This document shows positions 9,390 to 18,246 of a stretch of 64,000 bases of DNA, piece by piece. The position numbers and the translations under genes are program-made. The stretch is from Cytophagales bacterium (lineage in GTDB: Bacteria > Bacteroidota > Bacteroidia > Cytophagales > Cyclobacteriaceae), in assembly GCA_013298505.1 (NCBI GenBank), contig JAAFHY010000004.1:1-64000 (forward strand), read 5' to 3'. Positions within the stretch are counted from its first letter, which is position 1. Each line of letters starts with the position of its first letter. The notes beneath the pieces were generated by a model. The model saw nothing but the letters and a program-made list of their open reading frames with translations, was not told the DNA's origin and ran no database searches.

Positions 9390-9872
9390 ATGACTCGATT
9401 TATACTTTTTTTAATGGTGTTTGTTGGTGCTTCGTGTTTTAACGAACCCGACTGCATTATTACAGCCACAACGGCAATTAAAATCGACTTTAAACAAACA
9501 ACAACAGATAAAACTACTTTGGTAAAGAGCGTGGTTGACTCTTTGGTAATCGTCACCTTCGCGAAGGTTTCAGGGATCGATACATCTTACCTAAAAAACA
9601 AAACGGTGGCTTCGCTTACGCTTCCGATCAATCCTAAATCAAAAATAATTACCTATTACATTAATAGAAGATCCCTTTCGGGCGCCACTACTCGTTTAGA
9701 TTCTATTCAATTTAGTTTTGCAGAGGAAAGTCGGGTGATAGCACCAAAATGTGGTGCTTATACTTTTTTTCTCGATTTGAAAGTGTTGCAAACCAGTTTT
9801 AGTCAAACGCAATATAAGGTTACTAGTACACGCCTGTTAAAGAACACCACCAATGTGCAAGTATTTTTATAG
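9390..9872 (+). CDS. Small exported protein, DUF6452-like
   Basis: 160 residues. A hydrophobic N-terminus (about 1-15) ends at GASCFNEPDC, so it is exported and possibly lipidated at Cys16, though the lipobox is imperfect. The rest is beta-rich with no catalytic motif. Size, an N-terminal Cys pair, and its position before an outer-membrane-like partner recall the DUF6452 family of Bacteroidota, but this is from memory and unverified. It overlaps the next gene by 20 nt in another frame, so the two are probably co-translated. Confidence 0.6.
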   Translation: MTRFILFLMVFVGASCFNEPDCIITATTAIKIDFKQTTTDKTTLVKSVVDSLVIVTFAKVSGIDTSYLKNKTVASLTLPINPKSKIITYYINRRSLSGATTRLDSIQFSFAEESRVIAPKCGAYTFFLDLKVLQTSFSQTQYKVTSTRLLKNTTNVQVFL

Positions 9873-10554
9873 TCTTATTGCCGTTGGGATTTCGCTATTC
9901 GCAAACGGACAAAACGCGGCTCCCAAAATAATTAAGGCTGATACTGTTTCAAATAGGTTTCTTCCAACAGGTTTACGAATTGGCATTGATGCCATTTCGT
10001 TGATACGCAGTAAAGACAATTCTTTTAAAGGGTGGGAGGTAAATTTCGACACCGATTTTTCGAGGTATTATTTCACAGTAGATTATGGCTACTGGGCTAC
10101 CAATCAATTACTAGGAAACGGTAGATATACCAATGCGGGAAATTATTTTAGAGTGGGTGCAGATGTGAATTTTCTATTGAAAGATCCTGAAAAGAATATG
10201 TTTTTTATAGGAATGCGCTACGGGGTATCTGCTTTTAACGAATCGGTTGAATATAAAAACACTCCTTTATACCCTCCCTTCGGCCCTAATCAGTATGCGC
10301 TATCCAACGGAAGTTTAAGTGGCCATTGGCTTGAAGTAACTTCTGGCTTGCGCATAAGAATTGTAAGCAGCTTTTGGATGGGCATGACTGCTCGATTAAA
10401 ATTTGCACCATCAGTGAGTGGAGCCGGCAAACTCTCTCCTTACGATATGCCAGGATACGGCATTGTAGAAGAAGCCCCTTACTGGGGATTTAATTACCAG
10501 TTATTTTGGCGCTTTGGTTGGCGAGAAACACCAAACCTACGAGAAAAGAAGTAG
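9853..10554 (+). CDS. Outer-membrane beta-barrel-like protein, DUF6048-like
   Basis: 233 residues. A signal peptide (about 1-20, ending FANGQ) is followed by alternating hydrophobic/aromatic strands (GLRIGIDAISL, YYFTVDYGYW, MFFIGMRYGVSAF, HWLEVTSGLRIRI, FWMGMTARLKFA, WGFNYQLFWRFGW) typical of a small outer-membrane barrel. It resembles the DUF6048 family that accompanies DUF6452 proteins in Bacteroidota (recalled, not searched). Its start lies inside the preceding gene, suggesting an envelope protein pair acting together. Function unknown. Confidence 0.65.
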   Translation: MCKYFYSLIAVGISLFANGQNAAPKIIKADTVSNRFLPTGLRIGIDAISLIRSKDNSFKGWEVNFDTDFSRYYFTVDYGYWATNQLLGNGRYTNAGNYFRVGADVNFLLKDPEKNMFFIGMRYGVSAFNESVEYKNTPLYPPFGPNQYALSNGSLSGHWLEVTSGLRIRIVSSFWMGMTARLKFAPSVSGAGKLSPYDMPGYGIVEEAPYWGFNYQLFWRFGWRETPNLREKK

Positions 10555-10635
10555 TTTAGAGTTTAAATTTAATGAATACGAACTTTGCTTCTCAATTTTC
10601 TTAGAGTCATGTCGCATCAGCACTCAAATCTATGT

Positions 10636-10674
10636 TGGTCTTTTCTAAAGACCATCGATGACGATCGTTTTTTT
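10636..10674. terminator. Putative terminator between convergent genes
   Basis: A perfect 8-bp stem (10636-10643 with 10647-10654, loop of 3) is followed by a second short stem (cgat/atcg) and a run of seven Ts on the plus strand, 80-120 nt past the stop at 10554. It would end plus-strand transcription before the convergent response regulator gene. Confidence 0.5.
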
Positions 10675-10712
10675 CGATTCAGTTTTCGGGTTGTCGTTTG
10701 AACGCTGAAATT

Positions 10713-11390
10713 TTATTTAACTTCCAACCGAAACCCCACTCCATGATAATTAACGATTTCAATTCTTGGATCTTCTTTTAAATATTTGCGGAGCTTTGAA
10801 ATAAACACATCCAAACTCCTTCCCATGAAATAATCGTCATCGCCCCACACGGTAGTCAAAATTTCTTCGCGTTTCATTACGCGCTCTTTGTTCGAGCAGA
10901 GCAGCCGAAGCACTTCTGCTTCTTTTTGAGTTAATGTTTTGTTTCCCGAAGTGTGTTGCAATGTAAACGTGTGGTAATCAAACGTAAATTTGCCCACAGC
11001 AAAAGTAGTTTCAGTATTTACGATGCCCGACCTGCGCAAAAAAACTTCTACACGCAAATACAGTTCTTCCATACTAAAAGGTTTCACGATATAATCATCT
11101 CCACCTGCATGAAAACCTGCAATCTTATCTTCTAACATTGCCTTAGCGGTAATAAAAAGGATAGGAACTTGCTTATTAATTTCACGAATTGTTTGCGCCA
11201 AACTAAAGCCATCCTTTTTTGGCATCATCACATCCAAAATGCAAACATCAAACGCAGAACCTAAAAATGTTTCTAGCCCCTCTTCACCATTTACGCAAAG
11301 TGTAACGTGATATCCTTTATGGATCAAGTTGTCTTTTATTACAAAACCCAGATTCGGATCATCTTCTACTAACAATATTCTTGCTCCCAT
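10713..11390 (-). CDS. OmpR-family response regulator, RprY-like
   Basis: 225 residues. A receiver domain (about 1-120) carries the acidic pair E9/D10/D11, phospho-acceptor D53 (CILDVMMPKKDG) and K103 (YIVKPFS). A winged-helix Trans_reg_C domain follows (about 128-225: LTQKEAEVLRLLCSNKE, WGDDDYFMGRSLDVFISKLR, YHGVGFRLE). Closely resembles the RprY type common in Bacteroidota. Encoded directly after its kinase with a 19-nt gap, as the second gene of a two-gene operon. Confidence 0.93.
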   Translation of the reverse strand: MGARILLVEDDPNLGFVIKDNLIHKGYHVTLCVNGEEGLETFLGSAFDVCILDVMMPKKDGFSLAQTIREINKQVPILFITAKAMLEDKIAGFHAGGDDYIVKPFSMEELYLRVEVFLRRSGIVNTETTFAVGKFTFDYHTFTLQHTSGNKTLTQKEAEVLRLLCSNKERVMKREEILTTVWGDDDYFMGRSLDVFISKLRKYLKEDPRIEIVNYHGVGFRLEVK

Positions 11391-11409
11391 CTCTATTTTT
11401 AATCTTGAA

Positions 11410-12672
11410 TCAATTCGGAATGGAAATAGTAAACGTACTGCCCTTGCCCACTTCGCTGGTAACGGCTATTTTTCCTTTGTGTGCTTCCACTATCAGTTTC
11501 ACATAATTGAGACCCAGTCCAAAGCCTTTCACATCGTGCAAATTGCCCGTAGGCACCCGATAAAAACGATGGAAAATTTTACGCTGATTTTCTGAACTGA
11601 TCCCAATACCGTTGTCATGAACAGAAATCAGAAACTGACCAGCCTGATTGTTGGTTGTAATGATAATTGAAGGCGAAGACTCAGTGTACTTTATTGCGTT
11701 GTCTAACAAATTGTAAATCACGTTTGTAAAATGTAATCTATCCACAAGCGCAACAGAGTTTGTGGCCTTTAATTTCAATTCGATCGCTGCTTGTTTACTA
11801 TTAAGCGACATGGAAATATTTTTAACCGCCTCTTGAATCAGTTGATGCAGGTCGGCATTTTCTTTTTTAAGGCCCACATCGTTTTTTTCTAAGCGCGCCA
11901 TTTGCAATACACGCTCTACCTGTTGTTTCAATCTACTGCTTTCTGTCTCGATAATGGTTGCATAATTTAGTAGTCGCTCTGGATGTTGAACAATAGACGG
12001 GTCTTTTAGTACGCTTGTAGAAATGGAAATGGTAGACAGCGGAGTTTTAAACTCGTGCGTCATGTTGTTGATGAAATCTTTTTGCACTTCGGACAGGCGC
12101 CTTTGCTTTAAAATCACAAAAAGTGTGTAAACAAAAAAGAAAATAACCACCACCATTACAATAGTAGAGAATCCCCAAATACCCATTTGGCTAACTAGGT
12201 TTGCTTCAATCTGTGGAAAGCGCACACCAAAATAATAGCCATCTAATTTTAATGAGGGCAGTTCGCTAATACTTGCTGGGATTTTATTTTTTGTTGGTGA
12301 AATATAATTTCCACCTACCATACATTGCTCAGAGCAGTTATAGATGCCGTATTGATAGTCGGCAGTAATGTTTTTCTTATCAAATTCATTTTTAAGTAGA
12401 AACCCTAATAGGTTAGAGTCGATTGGCCCGTTAACCAAAACAGTAAAATAATTGCTTGATTCTTGTGTGACTAGGCCATTAGCCGGAGTGGCCATTTTAT
12501 TTACCTCAAAAATTTGAGTGGCCACATTCTCTAGTGCCTGATTAACATCTGTATTAAATTGATTTTCTTTTAAGTCGAATGCTTTACGTACCCAATAAAG
12601 TTGGGTAGCAGTAATGCCAACAATGCTCAGCGCGGCAAGGGCAATAACAATTCGAAGCGTGAAGCGGCTCAC
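11410..12672 (-). CDS. Sensor histidine kinase, RprX-like
   Basis: 420 residues. TM1 (about 8-26), a periplasmic region of about 135 residues, TM2 (about 164-188), then HisKA with phospho-acceptor H206 (NNMTHEFKTPLSTIS) and HATPase_c with NLLDNAIKYTE, DNGIGIS and GFGLGLNYVK boxes. It lacks an obvious HAMP domain, as expected for RprX-like kinases. The start is a GTG at 12672; no better start lies upstream. A TACCTTTG promoter-like box ends only 4 nt upstream of this GTG, so the transcript may be leaderless. It pairs with the downstream RprY-like regulator. Confidence 0.9.
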   Translation of the reverse strand: MSRFTLRIVIALAALSIVGITATQLYWVRKAFDLKENQFNTDVNQALENVATQIFEVNKMATPANGLVTQESSNYFTVLVNGPIDSNLLGFLLKNEFDKKNITADYQYGIYNCSEQCMVGGNYISPTKNKIPASISELPSLKLDGYYFGVRFPQIEANLVSQMGIWGFSTIVMVVVIFFFVYTLFVILKQRRLSEVQKDFINNMTHEFKTPLSTISISTSVLKDPSIVQHPERLLNYATIIETESSRLKQQVERVLQMARLEKNDVGLKKENADLHQLIQEAVKNISMSLNSKQAAIELKLKATNSVALVDRLHFTNVIYNLLDNAIKYTESSPSIIITTNNQAGQFLISVHDNGIGISSENQRKIFHRFYRVPTGNLHDVKGFGLGLNYVKLIVEAHKGKIAVTSEVGKGSTFTISIPN

Positions 12673-12676
12673 CTTA

Positions 12677-12684
12677 CAAAGGTA
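12677..12684 (-). promoter_or_regulatory. Putative -7 box abutting the rprX-like start
   Basis: On the minus strand TACCTTTG fits TAnnTTTG and ends 4 nt before the GTG at 12672, so transcription would begin at or within the first codons. Either the mRNA is leaderless or the box is fortuitous. Confidence 0.35.
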
Positions 12685-12836
12685 GCGAGTATTTAAGTCG
12701 ACAGTTGGTAAAGGCCTGCTTTTAACAACCCATTAACATCTTTTGGGCTATTTTTAACAAGTAAATCCGATTTTAGGCCAGATGTTTGCACAGATGAATT
12801 GAACAAATTAAGTTTAAACCAAAATTGAACAACACA

Positions 12837-13259
12837 ATGAAAAAATTACTCTTTATCGCAGCTTTTGCAATGGTAACAAGTTTAAGCATGGCGCAAGAAA
12901 AAGAATTGCGAGGCACCATCAGCAAAGACGAAGTAAATGTTGATGTAGCTGTATTTATGTGGGATGCCGCTTCTTTCGATTTCGGAAAAATCAAACAAGG
13001 TGTACCTGTTACGCATGAGTTTACGTTTACCAACACGGGTAAGTCGCCATTAATTATTGTAAACGCGCAACCATCGTGCGGTTGTACTACACCCGATTGG
13101 ACAAAGACACCTGTGCCTCCAGGAGGTACTGGCTTTATCAAAGCAACATTCAACGCTGCCGTGGCTGGTCCGTTTAATAAAACAATTACTGTTACAGCAA
13201 ATACACAAGAAGGTTCTACATACTTAACCATTAAAGGCGAAGTTGTAGTAGCTGAATAA
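12837..13259 (+). CDS. DUF1573 domain-containing exported protein
   Basis: 140 residues from the ATG at 12837 (MKKLLFIAAFAMVTSLSMAQ), a clear signal peptide. The mature part is one DUF1573 immunoglobulin-like domain: ASFDFGKIKQGVPVTHEFTF, TNTGKSPLIIVNAQPSCGCT, PGGTGFIKATFNA. The CGCT signature is typical. The family is widespread in Bacteroidota envelopes and has no proven function. It is divergent from the RprX-like kinase and closed by a strong terminator. Confidence 0.92.
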   Translation: MKKLLFIAAFAMVTSLSMAQEKELRGTISKDEVNVDVAVFMWDAASFDFGKIKQGVPVTHEFTFTNTGKSPLIIVNAQPSCGCTTPDWTKTPVPPGGTGFIKATFNAAVAGPFNKTITVTANTQEGSTYLTIKGEVVVAE

Positions 13260-13280
13260 AAAGTGCATTTTTAGGTCTTC

Positions 13281-13309
13281 AAAAAAGTCAGGTAACACCT
13301 GATTTTTTT
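13281..13309 (+). terminator. Rho-independent terminator after the DUF1573 gene
   Basis: Stem tcaggt/acctga (13288-13293 with 13297-13302, loop aac), extended by an upstream A-run pairing with seven Ts, 22 nt after the stop. Symmetric A and T tracts make it potentially bidirectional. Confidence 0.85.
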
Positions 13310-13345
13310 GTTTAAAATCGGTTAAGTTTATAGATACCTAGAAGT

Positions 13346-13888
13346 GTGAGCAAGGATAAATTTTTTCTCTGTTTTATCATCTATTGTGGTTGTGCGATTA
13401 CTTCCCAAAGCCAGACCTACCACCTAATAGCTGGAATAAACTCTTCTAGCCTAGATTACAATTTAAACGGAGCAACTGTCTCTTCCAGTTCCTTAACCGA
13501 TTTCCATTTGGGCGCAGCGGTAGCTACTGAGGTAGCGAACAAACTTGTTTTCCAGTTTGGGGTCTCTTATTCTAGGTTGGCCACGACACCATCTACCACC
13601 TCAGGATTTGCACAATTATCGGCTGTGATAAAATATCATCCGGTAAAGAGTTTTGATTTTTTTGTTGGGCCATACGGTGCGTTACAAATCACAAAAGGCG
13701 ATTCGCCCCGAGGAGATTACGGAATTATTCCTGGGGCTGAGTACTTCTTTACCAATAATTTTGGGATTGGCGCTTTGTATTTATTTAGCTTGCCAGAAGC
13801 AGATGTTACAAAAGGGAAAATGCGTGCTTTTCAAATCAGTTTCATTTTCCGCTTCAATAGTTTGCAGCTAAAGAATGCAGGCTATTAA
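13346..13888 (+). CDS. Small outer-membrane beta-barrel protein
   Basis: 180 residues from a GTG start. A signal peptide (about 1-23, ending TSQSQ) precedes alternating amphipathic strands (FHLGAAVATEV, LVFQFGVSYSRL, FAQLSAVIKYHP, FDFFVGPYGALQ, NNFGIGALYLFSL, AFQISFIFRF). This resembles the PorT/OMP_b-brl family of small Bacteroidota barrels. No enzymatic residues. It follows the terminator at 13281-13309, so it is probably transcribed on its own. Confidence 0.75.
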   Translation: MSKDKFFLCFIIYCGCAITSQSQTYHLIAGINSSSLDYNLNGATVSSSSLTDFHLGAAVATEVANKLVFQFGVSYSRLATTPSTTSGFAQLSAVIKYHPVKSFDFFVGPYGALQITKGDSPRGDYGIIPGAEYFFTNNFGIGALYLFSLPEADVTKGKMRAFQISFIFRFNSLQLKNAGY

Positions 13889-14033
13889 GGGTATCGATCA
13901 GTATTTTTGGTCATAACTTTAGTCGATGCCCAAATACGTCTGATTATTTCTATTCATATTGGAAATAGGCATCTCAGTTATGGCGACCCACTTGTCCAGT
14001 GATATGACAATTCAAAAGAGCTAAAGGAATACC

Positions 14034-15182
14034 TTAGGCAATAGCCTCATCAAACGCTTTTACAAAATTCTTCATCTCGTCTAGCGTTCCGATGCTTACG
14101 CGGCACCATTCTTTACCTTGGTAATCCCAAATACGAATTAAGAAACCTCTTTCATCAAGTTGAGAAAGGATTTTCTTACCATCTTTGGGTGCAGGGAATA
14201 GGACTACGTTGGTCATCGACTTGCCATAAAAAATTTTCTTCTGATCTAAATAATCCGTCAATACTTTTCGTGCAATGCTATTCTTCTCTCGCGTTAGTTT
14301 CATGAAATCCTCATCGCCCAAACTTGCCTTTGCAGCGGCAATGGCCGTTTGGCTTGGTGAAATAGTATCTCCGTATTGCGCTATTTTTTTCAATGTATCA
14401 GGGTGGCCTACCAAGTAACCAATTCGAAGCCCCGCCAACCCATAAATTTTTGAAAAGGTTTTTGAAACCACCACGTTTGGATTATTTTGAACAAGCGATA
14501 CCATCGATTCTTGTTGGCCGAGTTCTAAAAACTCCAAGTATGCTTCATCGGCATACACCAAAGTCTTTTTTGATGCTTCTTGACAAAAACCTCTCACAAT
14601 TGCATCGCTGACTACTGTACCTGTGGGATTGTTGGGATTACACGAAAACACCAACCGTGTATCGCTCTTAATTGCTGAGGCCAACGCTTCGTAATTGTGT
14701 TCTAGTTTTTCGGTAAGGTCTACCTTGTCCCATGTTGCCTTCATCTCTTGTGCATAGTTCATCAACAATGGGAATGTAGGATAAGCCGAAAGTACACGCC
14801 CGCCTTCCAGGCCATAGGCAATTCCCGTTTGCACGAGCAATTCGCCAGAGCCTGCACCGATCAGCACAAATGAAGCGTCTACCCCTTCTTTTCCAGCAAT
14901 CATTTTTTTTAGTTCTTCTAGTTCGTTAAATGCGTACCGATTGCCCCGTGATAGACTTTCTATTACCGCCTTCTTGGCTTTTTCAGATGGGCCGTACGGA
15001 TTTTCGTTTGAGTTCAATCGCACTTTTTGAGTAGCGCTTATTCCAAAATCAAAATAGGCACGCTCAGCCTCACTCATAGGTGCGGCCATCAAATGCTCTG
15101 TCAGTGCTGATGTAAGAGTGACGCCTGCAGTTAAGGCCAGCGTGGATTTAAACCAATCTCTGCGCGATAGTGATTTTCTCAT
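14034..15182 (-). CDS. Tat-exported class I/II aminotransferase (HisC-like)
   Basis: 382 residues. It begins with a twin-arginine signal (MRKSLSRRDWFKSTLALTAG, cleavage probably near LMAAP), followed by a fold-type I PLP aminotransferase: VRLNSNENPYGPS, NPNNPTGTVV, YADEAYLEF, and the PLP-lysine segment SKTFSKIYGLAGLRIGY, ending with the substrate-carboxylate arginine near WCRVSIGT. It resembles histidinol-phosphate aminotransferases but is predicted to act outside the cytoplasm after folding with its cofactor. Its substrate is unknown. It stands alone, with no his genes nearby. Confidence 0.88.
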   Translation of the reverse strand: MRKSLSRRDWFKSTLALTAGVTLTSALTEHLMAAPMSEAERAYFDFGISATQKVRLNSNENPYGPSEKAKKAVIESLSRGNRYAFNELEELKKMIAGKEGVDASFVLIGAGSGELLVQTGIAYGLEGGRVLSAYPTFPLLMNYAQEMKATWDKVDLTEKLEHNYEALASAIKSDTRLVFSCNPNNPTGTVVSDAIVRGFCQEASKKTLVYADEAYLEFLELGQQESMVSLVQNNPNVVVSKTFSKIYGLAGLRIGYLVGHPDTLKKIAQYGDTISPSQTAIAAAKASLGDEDFMKLTREKNSIARKVLTDYLDQKKIFYGKSMTNVVLFPAPKDGKKILSQLDERGFLIRIWDYQGKEWCRVSIGTLDEMKNFVKAFDEAIA

Positions 15183-15296
15183 AGTGGGTAGAATTAGGAA
15201 TCGAATATAGCAAGTTTCTAAATCTTATTGGTAACGGCTGTGCTATGAGGCCAAAAAGATGCTTAGTGGGTTGCGGAACAATGAACGTATTTGTAA

Positions 15297-17081
15297 CTAC
15301 AAACTAACAGTAGGTATTATACCCATCTTTCTCATCAAAAAAGTAGCATTGGCCTTTTGAGCAACTCCTTTATGCAGCGTGTAGTCGAACGTAAGCTGAT
15401 CATTTTCAATTTTTCCTTCGAAGCATGTATTGCCAACTTGTTGGGGGAATTGTTGTTCCATATCGCCCAACGCAATATCATGCGTGGCAATCATCACCAA
15501 AGCTGGTTGTTGAATGAGTTGCTTGATGAGTTCGCGCGATCCGGTTTGTTTATCGGTAGAGTTCGTGCCTTTTAAAATCTCGTCTAGCAAAATCACCATT
15601 CGATTTCCGTTTCGTAAATCGGTAATGATCGATTGTAAGCGATACAATTCGGCATAGAAATAGGATTGGTTCTCTTGCAGTGAATCGGATGTGCGCATAC
15701 CAGTCCGTAGCTCTGCCAGGGGGCTCCGCCACTTTTGTGCGCACACAGGCGATCCGTTCAGACCCAGAATATAATTAACACCCACGGCCCGAAGAAAGGT
15801 ACTCTTTCCTGCCATGTTGGCTCCGGTAATCAACATCAGTGCTGCCGGTGTTCCCAAGTCAAACGAGTTTGCTACTCGCACTTTTGACGGAATCAACGGA
15901 TGTCCCGCTTCTTCACCTTGAATTGCCAGTTGTTCAGCAATTTCCGCGAAAGCGTAATGCGGATGATTATAATGCAGCGTAGCAAAGGCAAGCAGTGAAT
16001 CCCACTCCGCCAATGAATCCATCCATTGCGGCAATTGAGCAGAATATTGTGTGCGCCAGCGCTCCAGCTGAATCACGTTATGAAAGTCAAGAAGAAAAAG
16101 TCCGTTGCCAAACAGCCTTGCAATCAAATTCATACGCGATTCCAGTGAATTTACTTTCTTCGAGAAAGAATGCACTTGTGTGGCAGCGGCATTCGCGATT
16201 GTGTGATGACTTTTCATATTAGCGGATTCAAACGACTCTTTCTTGAGTAGCTCAAATAGTTTCGCGTAATTTTCGAGAATGACTTTATAGCCCGCCAACC
16301 TTCCCTGAAGTATGGAGATAGGTTTTGAATAGACAGCGGCCAGCGACAATTGAACAACAAATAAAAACAGAAATACCACCTGAAAAGTAGGATTGATGGT
16401 GGCCACGGCCAGAGATAAACACGTTGCGAAGGGTAGCACCCATCGAATGATTTCGACAAATCGATTTCCTAAAAATAAATCACGTTCCTGTAACCAATGG
16501 ATCAGGGGGTTGAGTTCAATCGCTGTTGTTTGAATTTGTTGACCCGTGGCCCAACATTGTTGGCGCAGCTCAAGCTTCGAAGCCAATTCGCGAATTGCCT
16601 CCTGCCGCAACGCAATAATTTTTTGATCGTAATGCAGTTGAGTGAGATCGGTTGCCAGCTTTGCTTCACCTAAAGGCGTAGCGCATCGATTGAGATATTG
16701 AAACAATGAGCCATCGCCAAACAAATCCAAATCATGACTGTAGGTATGATGTGGGTCAATAAAGCGTGATCCATTCGAGAAATCTGAAAAACGATTATGA
16801 ATAGCTTCTACTTCGTTGTGATTGAGTGTAATCAGGCTGAGTAAAATCTTCCGATGATTTTCTTTCTTCCACTGAAGTTGCACTAGATAGAAGAATGCAA
16901 TAATCAGAACTGGCAACGTAGCAAAATAGATGGAGTCCTTAAATCCTAGATAACTAGCTGCAATTATAATGGCTGCTGCGAAAACTCGTATCCACGCAAG
17001 TGTACGAATCGAATGATCGCAAGCGCTTACTTCTATTTGAAATTGATCTGCGCGCTGCTGATAGTGTAATTCAAAATCCAT
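15297..17081 (-). CDS. Membrane-anchored MutS-family ATPase
   Basis: 594 residues. The N-terminal half has two hydrophobic hairpins (about 30-68 and 210-250), followed by a MutS domain III-like helical region and a C-terminal MutS ATPase domain: Walker A ITGANMAGKST, FYAELYRL, Walker B VILLDEILKGTNSTD, and ATHDIAL. The mismatch-recognition and connector domains of true MutS are absent, and the membrane segments separate it from MutS1 and MutS2. The family is recurrent in Bacteroidota but of unclear role. It is the last gene of the ileS-lspA-fRMsr operon, 4 nt after fRMsr. Confidence 0.85.
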   Translation of the reverse strand: MDFELHYQQRADQFQIEVSACDHSIRTLAWIRVFAAAIIIAASYLGFKDSIYFATLPVLIIAFFYLVQLQWKKENHRKILLSLITLNHNEVEAIHNRFSDFSNGSRFIDPHHTYSHDLDLFGDGSLFQYLNRCATPLGEAKLATDLTQLHYDQKIIALRQEAIRELASKLELRQQCWATGQQIQTTAIELNPLIHWLQERDLFLGNRFVEIIRWVLPFATCLSLAVATINPTFQVVFLFLFVVQLSLAAVYSKPISILQGRLAGYKVILENYAKLFELLKKESFESANMKSHHTIANAAATQVHSFSKKVNSLESRMNLIARLFGNGLFLLDFHNVIQLERWRTQYSAQLPQWMDSLAEWDSLLAFATLHYNHPHYAFAEIAEQLAIQGEEAGHPLIPSKVRVANSFDLGTPAALMLITGANMAGKSTFLRAVGVNYILGLNGSPVCAQKWRSPLAELRTGMRTSDSLQENQSYFYAELYRLQSIITDLRNGNRMVILLDEILKGTNSTDKQTGSRELIKQLIQQPALVMIATHDIALGDMEQQFPQQVGNTCFEGKIENDQLTFDYTLHKGVAQKANATFLMRKMGIIPTVSL

Positions 17082-17085
17082 CGAC

Positions 17086-17568
17086 TCAGATAAAACGCTC
17101 GATGAGTTTCATCACTTGCTGCAAGTATTTTTCATCAATGGCATCAAAGTCATTCAGCTGATCGCTGTCTACGTCTAGTACAAGAGCTACTTCATTATTC
17201 TTGAAGGCCGGTAGTACAATTTCTGATTTTGAATCAGAACTGCAGGCAATGTGTCCTGGAAATTCCTCTACGTTGGGCACCAACATCACTTTCTTCTCTT
17301 TCCAACAAGCGCCACATACTCCTTTTCCGAATGCAATTCGCGTGCATGCAATCGGTCCCTGAAAAGGTCCAAGTACCAACTCATTATTCTTCACGATATA
17401 AAATCCAACCCAAAAGAAATTCATTGACTGCCTTAGGGCAGCTGTGATGTTGGCTAAGTTAGCTGTCACATCACTTTCCCCAGCTACTAGGGCTTCAATC
17501 TGCGGAATCAGTGATTGATAACGTTCGGCTTTACTTTGTGAAGCATCAACTAATAAGTGCTCGGCCAT
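17086..17568 (-). CDS. Free methionine-(R)-sulfoxide reductase (GAF domain)
   Basis: 160 residues, a single GAF domain. The fRMsr cysteines are present: GPIACTRI, GVCGACW and GHIACSSDSKSEIV, together with FFWVGFYI and VPNVEEFPGH. This enzyme reduces free Met-R-sulfoxide in the cytoplasm. The ATG lies 1 nt after the lspA stop, showing translational coupling in the ileS operon. Confidence 0.88.
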   Translation of the reverse strand: MAEHLLVDASQSKAERYQSLIPQIEALVAGESDVTANLANITAALRQSMNFFWVGFYIVKNNELVLGPFQGPIACTRIAFGKGVCGACWKEKKVMLVPNVEEFPGHIACSSDSKSEIVLPAFKNNEVALVLDVDSDQLNDFDAIDEKYLQQVMKLIERFI

Positions 17569-17569
17569 A

Positions 17570-18241
17570 TTATAGATTGGTAGTTGTAGAGGGTAGATCG
17601 GTAGTGGGTAGTGAAGATGCTTCGAGTGTATCCGTTATGGGCGCATCACTTTCGGATTGGTGGGCTTCTTTTTCTTTAAAGAATTTTTTTTGAAAAATTA
17701 GAATGGAAACCACACCAATAAAAATAGAAGAATCGGCAATATTGAATACTGGGCTAAAGAACAAAAAGTATTCGCCTCCCAAAACCGGAACCCACTCGGG
17801 CCACATAAAATCAGCTATCGGGAAAAATAACATATCGATTACTTGACCATGAAACCATTTGGTGGGAGATTCTAATGGAGCGTTATCTAATAATACACCA
17901 TAGAAAGCACTATCAATTACATTGCCAATTGCCCCGCCTAAAATTAAGGCCAAGCAAACTAAAAACCCTGAGTGCGATTTCTTCAAAGTCATTTGAATCA
18001 GGTAGTAGCTGATGCCAAACATGGCGATGATCCGAAAAACGGTGAGTGCCAATTTCCCAAATTCGTTGTCCCATTTAATTCCGAAAGCCATTCCAGGGTT
18101 TAGGAGATAATGAAGTTTGAACCACTCGCCAATCACATTTACCTCTTCGTGCAAGTACATGTATTTATGCACGAGCAGCTTGCTCGTTTGGTCCAACGCA
18201 ATAACGAGCAGGGCAATTAAAAAATACTTAAAGACTTTCAT
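17570..18241 (-). CDS. lspA: Lipoprotein signal peptidase (LspA)
   Basis: 223 residues with four transmembrane helices. Conserved blocks: DQTSKLLVHK, NPGMAFG, the catalytic aspartates in GNVIDSAFYG and FNIADSSIFIG. LspA cleaves prolipoprotein signal peptides in the inner membrane. It is longer than the roughly 160-170 residues usual in proteobacteria because of an inserted periplasmic loop (about 120-150) and a hydrophilic C-terminal tail, as is common in Bacteroidota. It lies 5 nt after ileS, the classic ileS-lspA arrangement. Confidence 0.95.
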   Translation of the reverse strand: MKVFKYFLIALLVIALDQTSKLLVHKYMYLHEEVNVIGEWFKLHYLLNPGMAFGIKWDNEFGKLALTVFRIIAMFGISYYLIQMTLKKSHSGFLVCLALILGGAIGNVIDSAFYGVLLDNAPLESPTKWFHGQVIDMLFFPIADFMWPEWVPVLGGEYFLFFSPVFNIADSSIFIGVVSILIFQKKFFKEKEAHQSESDAPITDTLEASSLPTTDLPSTTTNL

Positions 18242-18246
18242 TCTGA

